A stretch of 50,351 nt of DNA from a virus: the IMG/VR virus record IMGVR_UViG_3300025325_000036, positions 1 through 50,351 of that record; one strand, written 5' to 3'. Shown here in pieces: positions 14,678-22,109 of the stretch (positions are counted from its first letter, which is position 1; every line of letters starts with the position of its first letter). Below the pieces are notes generated by a model. That model had not been told where the DNA came from. It did not search any database and saw nothing but the letters and a program-made list of their open reading frames with translations. Both the position numbers and the translations under genes were made by a program.

Positions 14678-15027
14678 CCGCCGACGAGCTGACCGAGGAG
14701 CTGCTGCGCCTGTCCAGGCTGCTCGACGACGCCTTGGCCTTCCTGCGGCGGGAGACGGGGGAGTACGCCGAGGCCGAGGACGCTTACCGCATGGCCTGGG
14801 CGCTGGCCTTCCTGGAGGCGGCGGGGCCGGTTCAGGAGCGCAAGGCCAAGGCGGACCGGGCGACCTCCGACCAGCGACGCCGGGCTCACCTGTCCGAGGG
14901 TATGCGCCAGGCCGGGTTGGAGGCCGTGCGGTCCCGCCGCGCTCAACTCTCCGCCCTGCAGACGGTCGCCAATGCCCACCGGACCGAGGCCGAGCTGGCC
15001 CGTTACGGGCCGGCGGTGGAGCCGTAG
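14674..15027 (+). CDS. Helical coiled-coil phage protein, 117 aa
   Basis: It is almost wholly alpha-helical and charged, with Y-R-M-A-W-A-L-A-F-L-E-A-A in the middle and a C-terminal signature R-S-R-R-A-Q-L-S-A-L-Q-T-V-A-N-A. I remember the last motif from conserved hypothetical actinophage proteins in early operons near recombination genes. Function is unknown. Confidence 0.6.
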   Translation: MTADELTEELLRLSRLLDDALAFLRRETGEYAEAEDAYRMAWALAFLEAAGPVQERKAKADRATSDQRRRAHLSEGMRQAGLEAVRSRRAQLSALQTVANAHRTEAELARYGPAVEP

Positions 15028-15036
15028 GCTCCGTCC

Positions 15037-16230
15037 GTGGTCGTCCTCTACATCGTCGGCGACGCCCTCGCCGAAATAGCAAAGCTGCCCGCGACGTCGG
15101 TCGATTTGGTGCTCACCTCGCCTCCCTTCCTAGCACTCCGCTCCTATCTTCCTGCCGATCACCCCGACAAGGCGCTCGAGGGCGGATCGCAGGGCACGCC
15201 GGGGGAGTACATCGACTGGCTGATCGATGTCGTGGAGGCGTGCGACCGGGTGCTAGCCCCGCATGGATCGTTGGTGTTCGAGTTGGGTGATACCTATTCG
15301 GGGAGTGGCGGGGCTGGGGGGGATTATGACAAGGACGGATGGCGAGATGGACAGCCGACATGGGCCGGGTCCGCTAATCGCGTCGGGTTCAATTCTGACC
15401 CGAACGGGTTTACCGGGCGCCGCGGTCATGGCGCAGGTGGTGGTGTCGGCTGGCCCCTGTCCAAATCCCTCTCCCTCATCCCTGAACTGTTCCGCTTCTC
15501 CCTGGTGTACGGCTTCAACCCGCTCACCGGGCGGCAGACCGAACGCTGGCGACTCCGCAACGTCATCCGCTGGGTGCGCCCGAATCCGCCGGTAGGTGCG
15601 TTGGGCGACAAGTTCCGCCCGGCCACCTCGGAGTTGATGGTGTTTTGCAAATCGGCCAAGAGGTACTTCGACCTGGATGCAACCCGTGAAACGGCGAGTC
15701 TTAACACGCACGAACGCTCGGCTGCTGACCGCTACGCGAACCCCGCTGGCTCTCCCCCCCTCGACTGGTGGGAGATTCCCCCCGGCGGGTATTCGGGCGC
15801 CCACTATGCCGTTTGGCCGCCCGAGCTTCTGATTAAGCCGATCAAGGCGATGTGCCCCGAGCGGGTGTGCCGGAAATGTGGAACGCCTTCGAGGCGGATC
15901 GTGGACATTTCCTACACGCCCCATGGTGGCCCACATCAACACGCCGAGCCTAAGGCCAGCGCCGATTATGCCTTGCAGCAACGCGACGAGAATCCTCAAG
16001 CGATGACGTGGGGCCGCGCCACCAAGAACGTGGAAACCCTCGGCTGGACCGACTGCGGCCATGGTGAGGACCACTGGCGTCCCGGCCTGGTTCTCGATCC
16101 CTTCGTCGGCTCCGGCACCACCCTCATGGTTGCCCACGGACATGGTCGGGATAGCATCGGAATCGACCTGGATGAGCGGAATGTCGAACTGGCGCGGGGG
16201 CGGCTAGGGATGTTCCTGGAGGGGCCGTGA
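15037..16230 (+). CDS. DNA methyltransferase (N4-cytosine/N6-adenine, beta-type order)
   Basis: This 397-aa protein has catalytic motif IV T-S-P-P-F near residue 28 and the SAM-binding motif I D-P-F-V-G-S-G-T-T near residue 352, followed by G-I-D-L-D-E. Motif IV before motif I defines the beta order. The T/S-P-P-F/Y form is typical of amino-methyltransferases, more often N4-cytosine. A C-x-x-C in the middle (V-C-R-K-C-G) resembles a zinc knuckle. It is an orphan with no restriction partner nearby, so it probably protects phage DNA or marks it. It starts at GTG 15037. Confidence 0.85.
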   Translation: MVVLYIVGDALAEIAKLPATSVDLVLTSPPFLALRSYLPADHPDKALEGGSQGTPGEYIDWLIDVVEACDRVLAPHGSLVFELGDTYSGSGGAGGDYDKDGWRDGQPTWAGSANRVGFNSDPNGFTGRRGHGAGGGVGWPLSKSLSLIPELFRFSLVYGFNPLTGRQTERWRLRNVIRWVRPNPPVGALGDKFRPATSELMVFCKSAKRYFDLDATRETASLNTHERSAADRYANPAGSPPLDWWEIPPGGYSGAHYAVWPPELLIKPIKAMCPERVCRKCGTPSRRIVDISYTPHGGPHQHAEPKASADYALQQRDENPQAMTWGRATKNVETLGWTDCGHGEDHWRPGLVLDPFVGSGTTLMVAHGHGRDSIGIDLDERNVELARGRLGMFLEGP

Positions 16231-16412
16231 CCTGGGACATTGCCGGTTGTCTCGACTGCGGGCACGCGCTGGTCGACCATCGGCCCTACCACGTCCACCC
16301 CGGGCCCCGCATTCCGCGGCTCGAACCGCCCGGGAAGACAGGGCATCGACTGACTGACAGGGTCGGGCGCCGCCGCCGGGGGGTATTGCTGCCTGAGCCC
16401 CGCCGCCGCTAA
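16227..16412 (+). CDS. Small protein with CxxCxH motif, 61 aa
   Basis: GTG 16227 overlaps the methyltransferase stop. It contains C-L-D-C-G-H near residue 8 and further His residues, with a very Arg-rich C-terminus. The CxxCGH suggests metal binding, but the second half looks low in information and could be non-coding. Confidence 0.4.
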   Translation: MTWDIAGCLDCGHALVDHRPYHVHPGPRIPRLEPPGKTGHRLTDRVGRRRRGVLLPEPRRR

Positions 16413-16413
16413 C

Positions 16414-16429
16414 CTTCGATTCGTCGAAG
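16414..16429 (+). promoter_or_regulatory. UUCG-tetraloop hairpin upstream of the capsid gene
   Basis: CTTCGA-TTCG-TCGAAG forms a 6-bp stem closed by a TTCG tetraloop, an exceptionally stable RNA hairpin. It lies in the 118-bp leader before the major capsid gene and could be a terminator for the upstream operon, an RNA stabiliser, or a processing site. Confidence 0.45.
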
Positions 16430-16530
16430 CGGCCCAGCCGGACGCGTAGCGCCGGGGCCGCGGCCGGAGGACGTGGTCCCCTCGGTCGGACACCAGCCAC
16501 CTTGAACCGCGCAGCGGAGGGAGTCCGGCC

Positions 16531-18111
16531 GTGAACTTCGATGACCTACTGCAACAGGGCGCTGGAGCCATCGCCGACGCCGACTTGATCGCCACCCGCG
16601 ACGCCGTGGCCGCCGAGGCCCGTCGATTGGGCGAGGAGTTCGATGCCGCCCCCGACCCGGTGGCCGCCGCCGGCCGCATCGAGGCCCTGGTGGCCCTGGT
16701 GGGCGCCATGGACGAGCGGCTGCGCGCCGCCGCCCAGGCCCGCCTGACCGTTGCCGCCGCCCTCGGCCGCATCGCTCCCCCGCCCCTGCCGGCCGAACCG
16801 CCCGCTGGGGCCACCTCCGCTCCCATGACCACCACCGATCCGCAGGCGGCCATCACCGCCGCGGTGTCCCGCCCCCGCCCGGCCGACCCTGAGCCCCCGG
16901 AGCCGTCCAGGGGCGGCCCGGCCATCGTCGCCGCCGCCGGGTCCTCCGTCGTCGAGGTCGGTGCCCCGTTCCGGGACCGCGTGGACCTGGGCCGGGAGAT
17001 GAACGCCCGCTACGAGCGGCTGCACCCCGGCGACCGCGGCCGCGTGCAGGCCGTGGTGGCGGTGGTGGACCGGCCCGAGCGGGAGCTGAAGCTGGACCTG
17101 GACGCCCAGGCCAACGTGCTCGCCATCGAGGACATGCAGCGGCGCCTGCAGCGGGCGCCCAGCCCCGAGGCGATCACCGCCGCCGCCGGGCCCTATTGCG
17201 CCCCGGCCGAGCCGGTGTACGACTACTTCGATCTGACCCCGGGCGGCCTGCTGCGGCTGCCGTCGGCGGACGCCCCCCGCGGCAAGCGCATCTACCCGGT
17301 CAGCACCGACTTGGCGGACATCACCGGGGATTGGGCCTCCATGATCGGCTCGCAGACCAGCCCCAAGCCCTGCTACCTGGTGCCCTGCGGGGACACGGTG
17401 GAGGCGGCGGTCAACAGCTACCCGATCTGCCTCCGCTGGGACAACACCACCGGGCGGTTCTACCCCGAGCGGGTGGCGAAGATCACCGCCGACACCATCC
17501 GGTTCGGCGAGTTTGTGGTGCAGAACGCCCTGGTCGACATCATCGAATTGCCGGCCACCTCCGAGACGGTGAACGCGCAGAACAGCGGCGGCGGCTTCGT
17601 CGTCGGTCTGGTCCGGGCCATCCGCCACGGCGCCGCCTACTTCCGGCAGAAGCACTACCTGCCGCCCGACTTCCGGCTGGAGGGCATCCTGCCCGCCTGG
17701 GTCCCCAACGCCATCGCCACCGACATCGTCACCCGCGACGCCACCCTGGACTTCGCCAGGACGTTCGAGGCGACGGTGGCGGCGCTGTCGGCCGACAACA
17801 TCACCTGGCAGTTCATCAACGGCTGGCAGGTGGTGCCCAAGACCGGGTTCGAGAACGTCAACGCCGGGGCGGGCCTCCGGGCGATCCTGTTCGCCCCCGG
17901 CACGCTGGTGCGGCTGGACGGCGGGGCCATGAACCTGGGCGTGGTCCGGGACTCCAACCTGAACCCCGACAACCAGTTCGAGACGTTCGTGGAGACGTGG
18001 GAGGGCCTGGTGCGGATCGGGCCGGCCCCGGTGCGCATCGTCAACATCGAGATATGCACCTCGGGCGGCACCGGCGACCGCGAGCTGGTCCTCTGCGGCT
18101 CCGGCTCCTAG
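16531..18111 (+). CDS. Major capsid protein with N-terminal scaffold-like region
   Basis: This 526-aa protein has an N-terminal 150 residues that are Ala-rich and helical with a Pro-rich linker, like the delta/scaffold domain removed by the prohead protease. The rest resembles HK97-fold actinophage capsids: an E-L-P-A-T-S...V-G-L-V-R-A-I-R-H-G-A-A-Y-F-R-Q-K-H segment followed by L-P-A-W-V-P-N-A-I-A-T-D-I. A C-terminal strand region, G-A-M-N-L-G-V-V-R-D, precedes F-V-E-T-W-E-G. The GTG start follows GGAGGGAG at a slightly long spacing. A GC hairpin downstream probably ends the transcript. Confidence 0.8.
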   Translation: MNFDDLLQQGAGAIADADLIATRDAVAAEARRLGEEFDAAPDPVAAAGRIEALVALVGAMDERLRAAAQARLTVAAALGRIAPPPLPAEPPAGATSAPMTTTDPQAAITAAVSRPRPADPEPPEPSRGGPAIVAAAGSSVVEVGAPFRDRVDLGREMNARYERLHPGDRGRVQAVVAVVDRPERELKLDLDAQANVLAIEDMQRRLQRAPSPEAITAAAGPYCAPAEPVYDYFDLTPGGLLRLPSADAPRGKRIYPVSTDLADITGDWASMIGSQTSPKPCYLVPCGDTVEAAVNSYPICLRWDNTTGRFYPERVAKITADTIRFGEFVVQNALVDIIELPATSETVNAQNSGGGFVVGLVRAIRHGAAYFRQKHYLPPDFRLEGILPAWVPNAIATDIVTRDATLDFARTFEATVAALSADNITWQFINGWQVVPKTGFENVNAGAGLRAILFAPGTLVRLDGGAMNLGVVRDSNLNPDNQFETFVETWEGLVRIGPAPVRIVNIEICTSGGTGDRELVLCGSGS

Positions 18112-18135
18112 ACCACAAGCTCACATGAGGCGGTA

Positions 18136-18158
18136 GGGCCCCCGGCGCTGGGGGGCCC
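18136..18158 (+). terminator. GC hairpin after the capsid gene
   Basis: GGGCCCCC (18136-18143) pairs with GGGGGCCC (18151-18158) over a 7-nt loop, 25 bases after the capsid stop. There is no U-tract. It is a probable terminator insulating the abundant capsid transcript from the glycosyltransferase gene. The rest of 18112-18261 is GC-rich and shows no other clear signal. Confidence 0.65.
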
Positions 18159-18261
18159 CGCCGCGCTAGGGTGGGAGGCGGACCCGGAAAAGCCCCCCGC
18201 CATCCCCCCATACCCCCCACTCCCCGGCGGGGGCCCGGGCCCCTAGTTATCCTTCCGGGTC

Positions 18262-19272
18262 GTGCGGGTCCTGGCCTACGTGCACAAGTACCCGCCGGCC
18301 CACAACGCCGGCGCTGAGTTCACCCTGCACCACCTGCTGCGCCACCTGCAGGGGTTGGGGCATGAGGTGCGGGTCCTGAGCCGGGACCAGACCGGGGCCG
18401 ACGGCTACCAGGGCGTGCCGGTGCGTTCGCGCGTGAACACCCGGGCCGTGCATGAGGCGTTCTCCTGGTGCACGGTGGCCGTGACCCACCTGGACGTCAC
18501 CCGGTTTGCCGTGCAGCTAGCCCTGCGCCACCGCAAGCCGCTGGTGCACTTGACCCACAATCACCGCCAGTTGGCCTACCACCGGGTGACCCCGGTGCTG
18601 GGCCGGGCGGCCGCCCTGGTGGTGCACAACAGCCGTTGGCTGGCCGAGATGATCGCCTGGCCGGGCGCCTGGTGCGTGCTGCACCCGCCGGTGCCCCCCG
18701 AGGCCTACCGGGCCGAGGGGCCGCACGACCGGGTGCTGTTTTCCAACCTGACCGCGGCCAAGGGGGCGCCGCTGGTCTACGCCCTGGCCGCCGCCCTGCC
18801 CCGGGTGCCCTTCCTGTTGGTGCGGGGGGCCTACGGCTACCAGCTGGAGCCTCCCGAGCTTCCCAACGTCGAGGTCGTGGCCCACCGCCCCGACTTCGCC
18901 GCCCACCTGGCCCGGGCCTCGGTCGTGCTGATGCCGTCCGCGTACGAGTCCTGGGGGCGGGTGGCGGTGGAGGCCGGATGCGCCGGGGTGCCGGCGGTGC
19001 TGTCCACCGCCCCGGGTCTGGTCGAGTCGATGGGACCGGCGTCGGTGGTGGTGCCGGTGGTGTCAACCCCGGACGGCTCGGTGGTGGCCGGGCGCGAGGT
19101 GGAGGGGGTGTCGGGCGGCCCCGAATCGGTGGCGGCCTGGTCCAGGGCGCTGGTGTCGATGCTGGCGGATCGGGAGCGGGCCGGGGCCCGGGCGCGGCGT
19201 CGGGCCGAGGAGCTGTGGGGCGTGACCCAGGGCCAGCTGGTGGAGGTGGAGGCGCGGATGGCGGCGCTGTGA
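18262..19272 (+). CDS. GT4-family (GT-B) glycosyltransferase
   Basis: This 336-aa protein starts V-L-A-Y-V-H-K-Y-P-P-A-H-N-A-G-A-E, the typical acceptor-loop start of GT4 enzymes. Later it has S-N-L-T-A-A-K-G, V-V-A-H-R-P and the donor-binding M-P-S-A-Y-E-S-W-G-R-V-A-V-E-A-G-C-A-G-V-P, with the E-x7-E-like pattern of retaining GT-B enzymes. It probably transfers a sugar from a nucleotide donor to a virion protein, DNA base or host glycan; the acceptor is unknown. GTG 18262 has no strong Shine-Dalgarno. It is coupled to whiB. Confidence 0.8.
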   Translation: MRVLAYVHKYPPAHNAGAEFTLHHLLRHLQGLGHEVRVLSRDQTGADGYQGVPVRSRVNTRAVHEAFSWCTVAVTHLDVTRFAVQLALRHRKPLVHLTHNHRQLAYHRVTPVLGRAAALVVHNSRWLAEMIAWPGAWCVLHPPVPPEAYRAEGPHDRVLFSNLTAAKGAPLVYALAAALPRVPFLLVRGAYGYQLEPPELPNVEVVAHRPDFAAHLARASVVLMPSAYESWGRVAVEAGCAGVPAVLSTAPGLVESMGPASVVVPVVSTPDGSVVAGREVEGVSGGPESVAAWSRALVSMLADRERAGARARRRAEELWGVTQGQLVEVEARMAAL

Positions 19273-19532
19273 GCCCCGAGTCGGAGGCGCTGCTGGAGGT
19301 GCTGGAGGAGGAGGAGTTCGGCTGGCGGTCCCGGGCCGCCTGCCGGGACAAGCCGCGGGACTGGTTCATAGCCCCGCCCCGGGGAGGCTACCGGGAGGGC
19401 CAGGCCGTGTGCCGGGGCTGCGAGGTGCGGACCGAGTGCCTGGGGTTCGCGCTGGAACGCCGGATCACCTGCGGGCTGTACGGGGGTCTGTCGCCGCGGG
19501 ACCGGGAGCGGCTGGCGCGGGTGGCCTGCTGA
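19269..19532 (+). CDS. whiB-like: WhiB-family iron-sulfur transcription regulator
   Basis: This 87-aa protein carries the four cluster cysteines of WhiB proteins: Cys25, Cys48, Cys51 and Cys57, in a C...CxxCxxxxxC layout. It also has the G-L-Y-G-G-L-S turn (G-V/I-W-G-G in most relatives, here Tyr for Trp) and the R-D-R-E-R-L basic end. WhiB proteins bind an Fe-S cluster and the primary sigma factor, and are restricted to actinobacteria and their phages. It may redirect host transcription or act in superinfection control. The GTG overlaps the glycosyltransferase stop. Confidence 0.9.
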   Translation: MSPESEALLEVLEEEEFGWRSRAACRDKPRDWFIAPPRGGYREGQAVCRGCEVRTECLGFALERRITCGLYGGLSPRDRERLARVAC

Positions 19533-19557
19533 GCCAAACCTTTTTTAGAACTACGGC

Positions 19558-19586
19558 TTGACACCCGGCCCGGTCTGTGGTATCGT
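19558..19586 (+). promoter_or_regulatory. SigA-like promoter P3 (TTGACA-17-TATCGT)
   Basis: TTGACA (19558-19563), a 17-bp spacer ending GTGG and TATCGT (19581-19586) are followed seven bases on by ATG-GGAACGACGAAC (ATG at 19594). A run of six T (19541-19546) just upstream may end the WhiB transcript. Confidence 0.8.
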
Positions 19587-19632
19587 GTCGTGCATGGGAA
19601 CGACGAACCACCACCGATCCGAGGAGGTCACA

Positions 19633-19776
19633 ATGATCGCCGCCATCTTGACCGATTCACGATACACCCTTGCAACGGACCGACGCTCCGTGGGGGCGAT
19701 GTCTCGCCAATCGTTGTCGGTGATCGAGCTTGGCACCAGAGCTTGGCTCGCACTCCACTACGGCAGGGGTGACTGA
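19633..19776 (+). CDS. Small hypothetical protein, 47 aa
   Basis: ATG 19633 follows GAGGAGGT (19621-19628). The frame is also open from ATG 19594 at the predicted transcription start, which would add 13 residues. The product starts MIAAILTDSRYTL and ends LALHYGRGD. No family is recognised. It is coupled to the Cys-rich gene after it (TGATG). Confidence 0.5.
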   Translation: MIAAILTDSRYTLATDRRSVGAMSRQSLSVIELGTRAWLALHYGRGD

Positions 19777-19892
19777 TGGATGGAATCTGCAAGTGCGGCC
19801 ACGCCTACGACGACCACGACTGCTACTTCGGCGGTGAGGGTGGCGGGTTCTGTTTGATGCCCCGCTGTCCCTGCCAAGCGTTCGACGGATGA
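19776..19892 (+). CDS. Cys-rich mini-protein, 38 aa
   Basis: A short frame between overlapping stop/start pairs encodes six cysteines and several histidines: C-K-C-G-H near the start, D-H-D-C in the middle, and C-L-M-P-R-C-P-C near the end. It is a likely zinc-binding mini-protein. Its small size leaves room for doubt, but the coupling on both sides supports it. Confidence 0.5.
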   Translation: MDGICKCGHAYDDHDCYFGGEGGGFCLMPRCPCQAFDG

Positions 19893-20080
19893 CGCTCGAG
19901 TTCGGCGTCCACGTCAACGTCCAGCGGGTGAGCGGCAAGTTCGTCTCCCGCGACGACATCGCCGACGCCATCCTCGAGGCGCTGGACCAGGCCATCTCGG
20001 ACTTGGACCTCGCAGGCCTGGGGGTCGACGGTGATAGCGAGTACGAGGTGGTGGAGTCCAATGTGGAGCCGGGGTCGTGA
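19889..20080 (+). CDS. Hypothetical acidic protein, 63 aa
   Basis: The ATG overlaps the preceding TGA. It has a strand start (EFGVHVNVQRVSGKF) followed by a helix with D-D-I-A-D-A-I-L-E-A-L-D-Q-A and an acidic C-terminus. It looks like a compact alpha/beta domain. No family is recognised. Confidence 0.55.
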   Translation: MTLEFGVHVNVQRVSGKFVSRDDIADAILEALDQAISDLDLAGLGVDGDSEYEVVESNVEPGS

Positions 20081-20140
20081 CCCTGGAGCCGTGTGAGCGC
20101 CGCCCTGCGGCCCGCTGCGGCCCGGTAGCCTTCCACCCCG

Positions 20141-21082
20141 GTGTATGACGCCCACGCCTCCCGGGTCCAGTACGTGGACCACCTGGCGCCCGTGTGGCGG
20201 GCTCTGCCGGGCCGGGCCTTCACCGTCGCCGACTCTGCCCTGGTTCGACGGGCGTCGGCGCGCGGCGTCACCGCGCGGGTGGGCGCGCCGGCGGGCGACC
20301 TGCCGGTGCTGGTGGCCTCGCACCGGGACGAGCTGTTGGTGCCGGGGCCGATTCTTTTCCTCGAGCACGGGGCGGGCCAGCACTACGGCGGGGTCGATGC
20401 CAGCGGGGAGGGCGTCGGCCGGCCCCGGGTGGTGCTGTACCTGGCGCCGAACCCCGCGGTGGCCGCCCGCACCGGCGCGGTCATGCCCAACGCCTGCACG
20501 GCGGCGGTGGGCTGCCCCAAGCTGGACCGCTGGCTGGGCTGGGTGCCCAGCGGCCGGCCCGAGCCGGTGGTGGGCCTGGCCTGGCACTGGCCCAGCCGCA
20601 GCTGGCCGGAGGCCATGTGGGCCTATCCCCACTACCGCGGCGTCCTCGCCCCCCTGGCGCGCCGGTATCGGGTGCTGGGGCACGGGCATCCCCGGGTCTT
20701 CGGGCATCTCATCTCGGATTACCGGCGGGCGGGGATCGAGGCGGTGGCGGACCCCGAGCAGCTGCTCACCAACATCGACCTGCTGGTGGCCGACAACACC
20801 TCGGTGCTGTTCGAGGCGGCCGCCGTCGGGCTTCCGGTGGTGGTGCTGGACGCCCCGTGGTACCGGCGGGGGGTCGAGCACGGGCTGCGGTTCTGGACCT
20901 GGGCGGACGTGGGGCCCCGCATAGGCCGGGCCGCCGACCTGGCGGGGGCGGTGGAACGGGCGTGGGCCGAGCGGGAGGCCTACCGGCCGGTCCGCGAGGC
21001 GATGCGGGCGGAGGTGTACGGGGCCTGGGACGGGCGGGCGGCCCAGCGGGCGGCCCAGGCCATCTCCGAGGCGATAGGCTGA
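20141..21082 (+). CDS. TagF/CDP-glycerol glycerophosphotransferase-like GT-B protein
   Basis: The second half of this 313-aa protein resembles the glycerophosphotransferase fold of teichoic-acid polymerases: F-L-E-H-G-A-G-Q-H-Y (compare the HG motif), A-V-G-C-P-K-L-D-R, and N-I-D-L-L-V-A-D-N-T-S-V-L-F-E-A-A-A-V-G-L-P-V-V-V-L-D. It lacks the membrane-binding N-terminal region of full TagF, and the substrate could be another nucleotide-activated group. It starts at GTG 20141. Together with the GT4 gene it makes a small glycan-transfer cluster. Confidence 0.65.
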   Translation: MYDAHASRVQYVDHLAPVWRALPGRAFTVADSALVRRASARGVTARVGAPAGDLPVLVASHRDELLVPGPILFLEHGAGQHYGGVDASGEGVGRPRVVLYLAPNPAVAARTGAVMPNACTAAVGCPKLDRWLGWVPSGRPEPVVGLAWHWPSRSWPEAMWAYPHYRGVLAPLARRYRVLGHGHPRVFGHLISDYRRAGIEAVADPEQLLTNIDLLVADNTSVLFEAAAVGLPVVVLDAPWYRRGVEHGLRFWTWADVGPRIGRAADLAGAVERAWAEREAYRPVREAMRAEVYGAWDGRAAQRAAQAISEAIG

Positions 21083-21086
21083 GAGG

Positions 21087-21175
21087 GCCGGGCGGCGCGG
21101 CAGCACGGGGGAGGTGCGCCCCGACGCTCAATCGGGGAGGCCGTGGGTTCGGAATCCCGCCCGCGAGGCCCGGCA
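21087..21175 (+). other. Cloverleaf-like structured element, tRNA-like remnant or leader RNA
   Basis: GCCGGGC (21087-21093) pairs perfectly with GCCCGGC (21168-21174). Inside are GGCGC/GCGCC (21094-21098/21116-21120), CCGA/TCGG around a 7-nt loop (21121-21135), and GTGGG/CCCGC around TTCGGAAT (21143-21160), close to a T-arm. But the T-loop has 8 nt, seven extra bases precede the 3' acceptor strand, and the base before the anticodon-like triplet is not T. It is therefore not a functional standard tRNA. It lies in the 136-bp gap before the virion gene at 21219. Confidence 0.3.
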
Positions 21176-21218
21176 CTGACCCCTCCGGCGCGGTGCGCCC
21201 CCCTACCATCGGTTGTCG

Positions 21219-22100
21219 ATGGCTCGCCTTCGTGCTTTGGTCCGCCCCCCGTTGCCCGAGTCGCTGCGCGGCAACCTGGTCTCGGCCGTGGGTACCGTCG
21301 AGGTGCCGACCGAACGGTGGCGGGGCCAGGGCATCACCTACCGGCCCCACCGCTACGTCGCCGGCGCCGCCTACGCCGTGGACCCCGATTGCGGCCCCCA
21401 CACCACCCCGACCGTCGCCCCGCCGGCCCTGGTGGAGTGGGACGACGTGGTGCTGACCTGGGAGGAGACCTGCGCGGCCTTCACGCCGGCTGACCTGGCC
21501 GACCTGCGCGAGCGGGTGCGGCAGGATTTCGAGGCGCAGTTCAGCCACAAGCTGGAGGGGGTGCTGTGGACCAACAAGGTGGGCGGGGTTGACCTGGCGA
21601 CCAGCCACCCCAACGTCGGCCTCGCCTCCACCGGGGTATCAACCCTGGTCTTCGGGGACCCGGTGGGGGTGATGACGGCCTGGCGTGGCTTGCTGCGCCG
21701 TATGTCGACGTGCCTGGGTGGGGCCCGGGGCGTGATTCACGTTCCCCAGTGGTCCACCGGCTATCTGGACTATTACGGGTTGATCATCAAGGAGGGAACC
21801 CGGCTGGTGGGCACCAGCTCGGACCACATCGTGGTGGCCGGCACCGGCTACACCGGCTCGGGGCCGGGCGACGTGGCCCCGGCGGCCGGCAACGCCTGGT
21901 TCTACGCCACCAGCATGGTGGAGGTGCGGCGCGGCGCGGTGGAGGTGCCGGCGCTGGACCCCGAGAACGTCGACCGGGTCGACAACTCCGTGGCCGTCTA
22001 CGGAACGGCCCCCGCCCTGGCATCCTGGGACCGGGCTTGCCACCTGGCCGTCGAGGTCTGCTTGGAGGACCCGGGCCCGCTCTGCGCCGAAGGGTCCTGA
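21219..22100 (+). CDS. Putative virion structural protein after capsid
   Basis: A 293-aa product starts MARLRALVRPPLPES. Proteins with this start are common just after capsid genes in actinophages, in my recollection, as head-associated or capsid-like proteins. The middle has G-A-R-G-V-I-H-V-P and a long strand-rich region G-T-S-S-D-H-I-V-V-A-G-T-G-Y-T-G-S, and the end is acidic. It could belong to a second encapsulin-like or minor capsid component. A TTG at 21213 is an alternative start. Confidence 0.55.
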   Translation: MARLRALVRPPLPESLRGNLVSAVGTVEVPTERWRGQGITYRPHRYVAGAAYAVDPDCGPHTTPTVAPPALVEWDDVVLTWEETCAAFTPADLADLRERVRQDFEAQFSHKLEGVLWTNKVGGVDLATSHPNVGLASTGVSTLVFGDPVGVMTAWRGLLRRMSTCLGGARGVIHVPQWSTGYLDYYGLIIKEGTRLVGTSSDHIVVAGTGYTGSGPGDVAPAAGNAWFYATSMVEVRRGAVEVPALDPENVDRVDNSVAVYGTAPALASWDRACHLAVEVCLEDPGPLCAEGS

Positions 22101-22109
22101 GGTGGACTG

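Noticed and set aside
7415-16412. Lysogeny module with integrase
   Set aside because: A switch-like regulator pair is present, but I found no tyrosine (RxxR...Y) or serine integrase pattern, excisionase or attachment core anywhere in the window.
19541-19546. Intrinsic terminator at the six-T run after whiB
   Set aside because: The only upstream pairing I can draw is short and imperfect, so it is mentioned with promoter P3 but not listed as a terminator.
21087-21175. Standard tRNA gene
   Set aside because: The T-loop has eight bases, seven extra bases separate T-stem and acceptor strand, and the anticodon-like loop lacks T before the triplet. It is kept only as a structured element.
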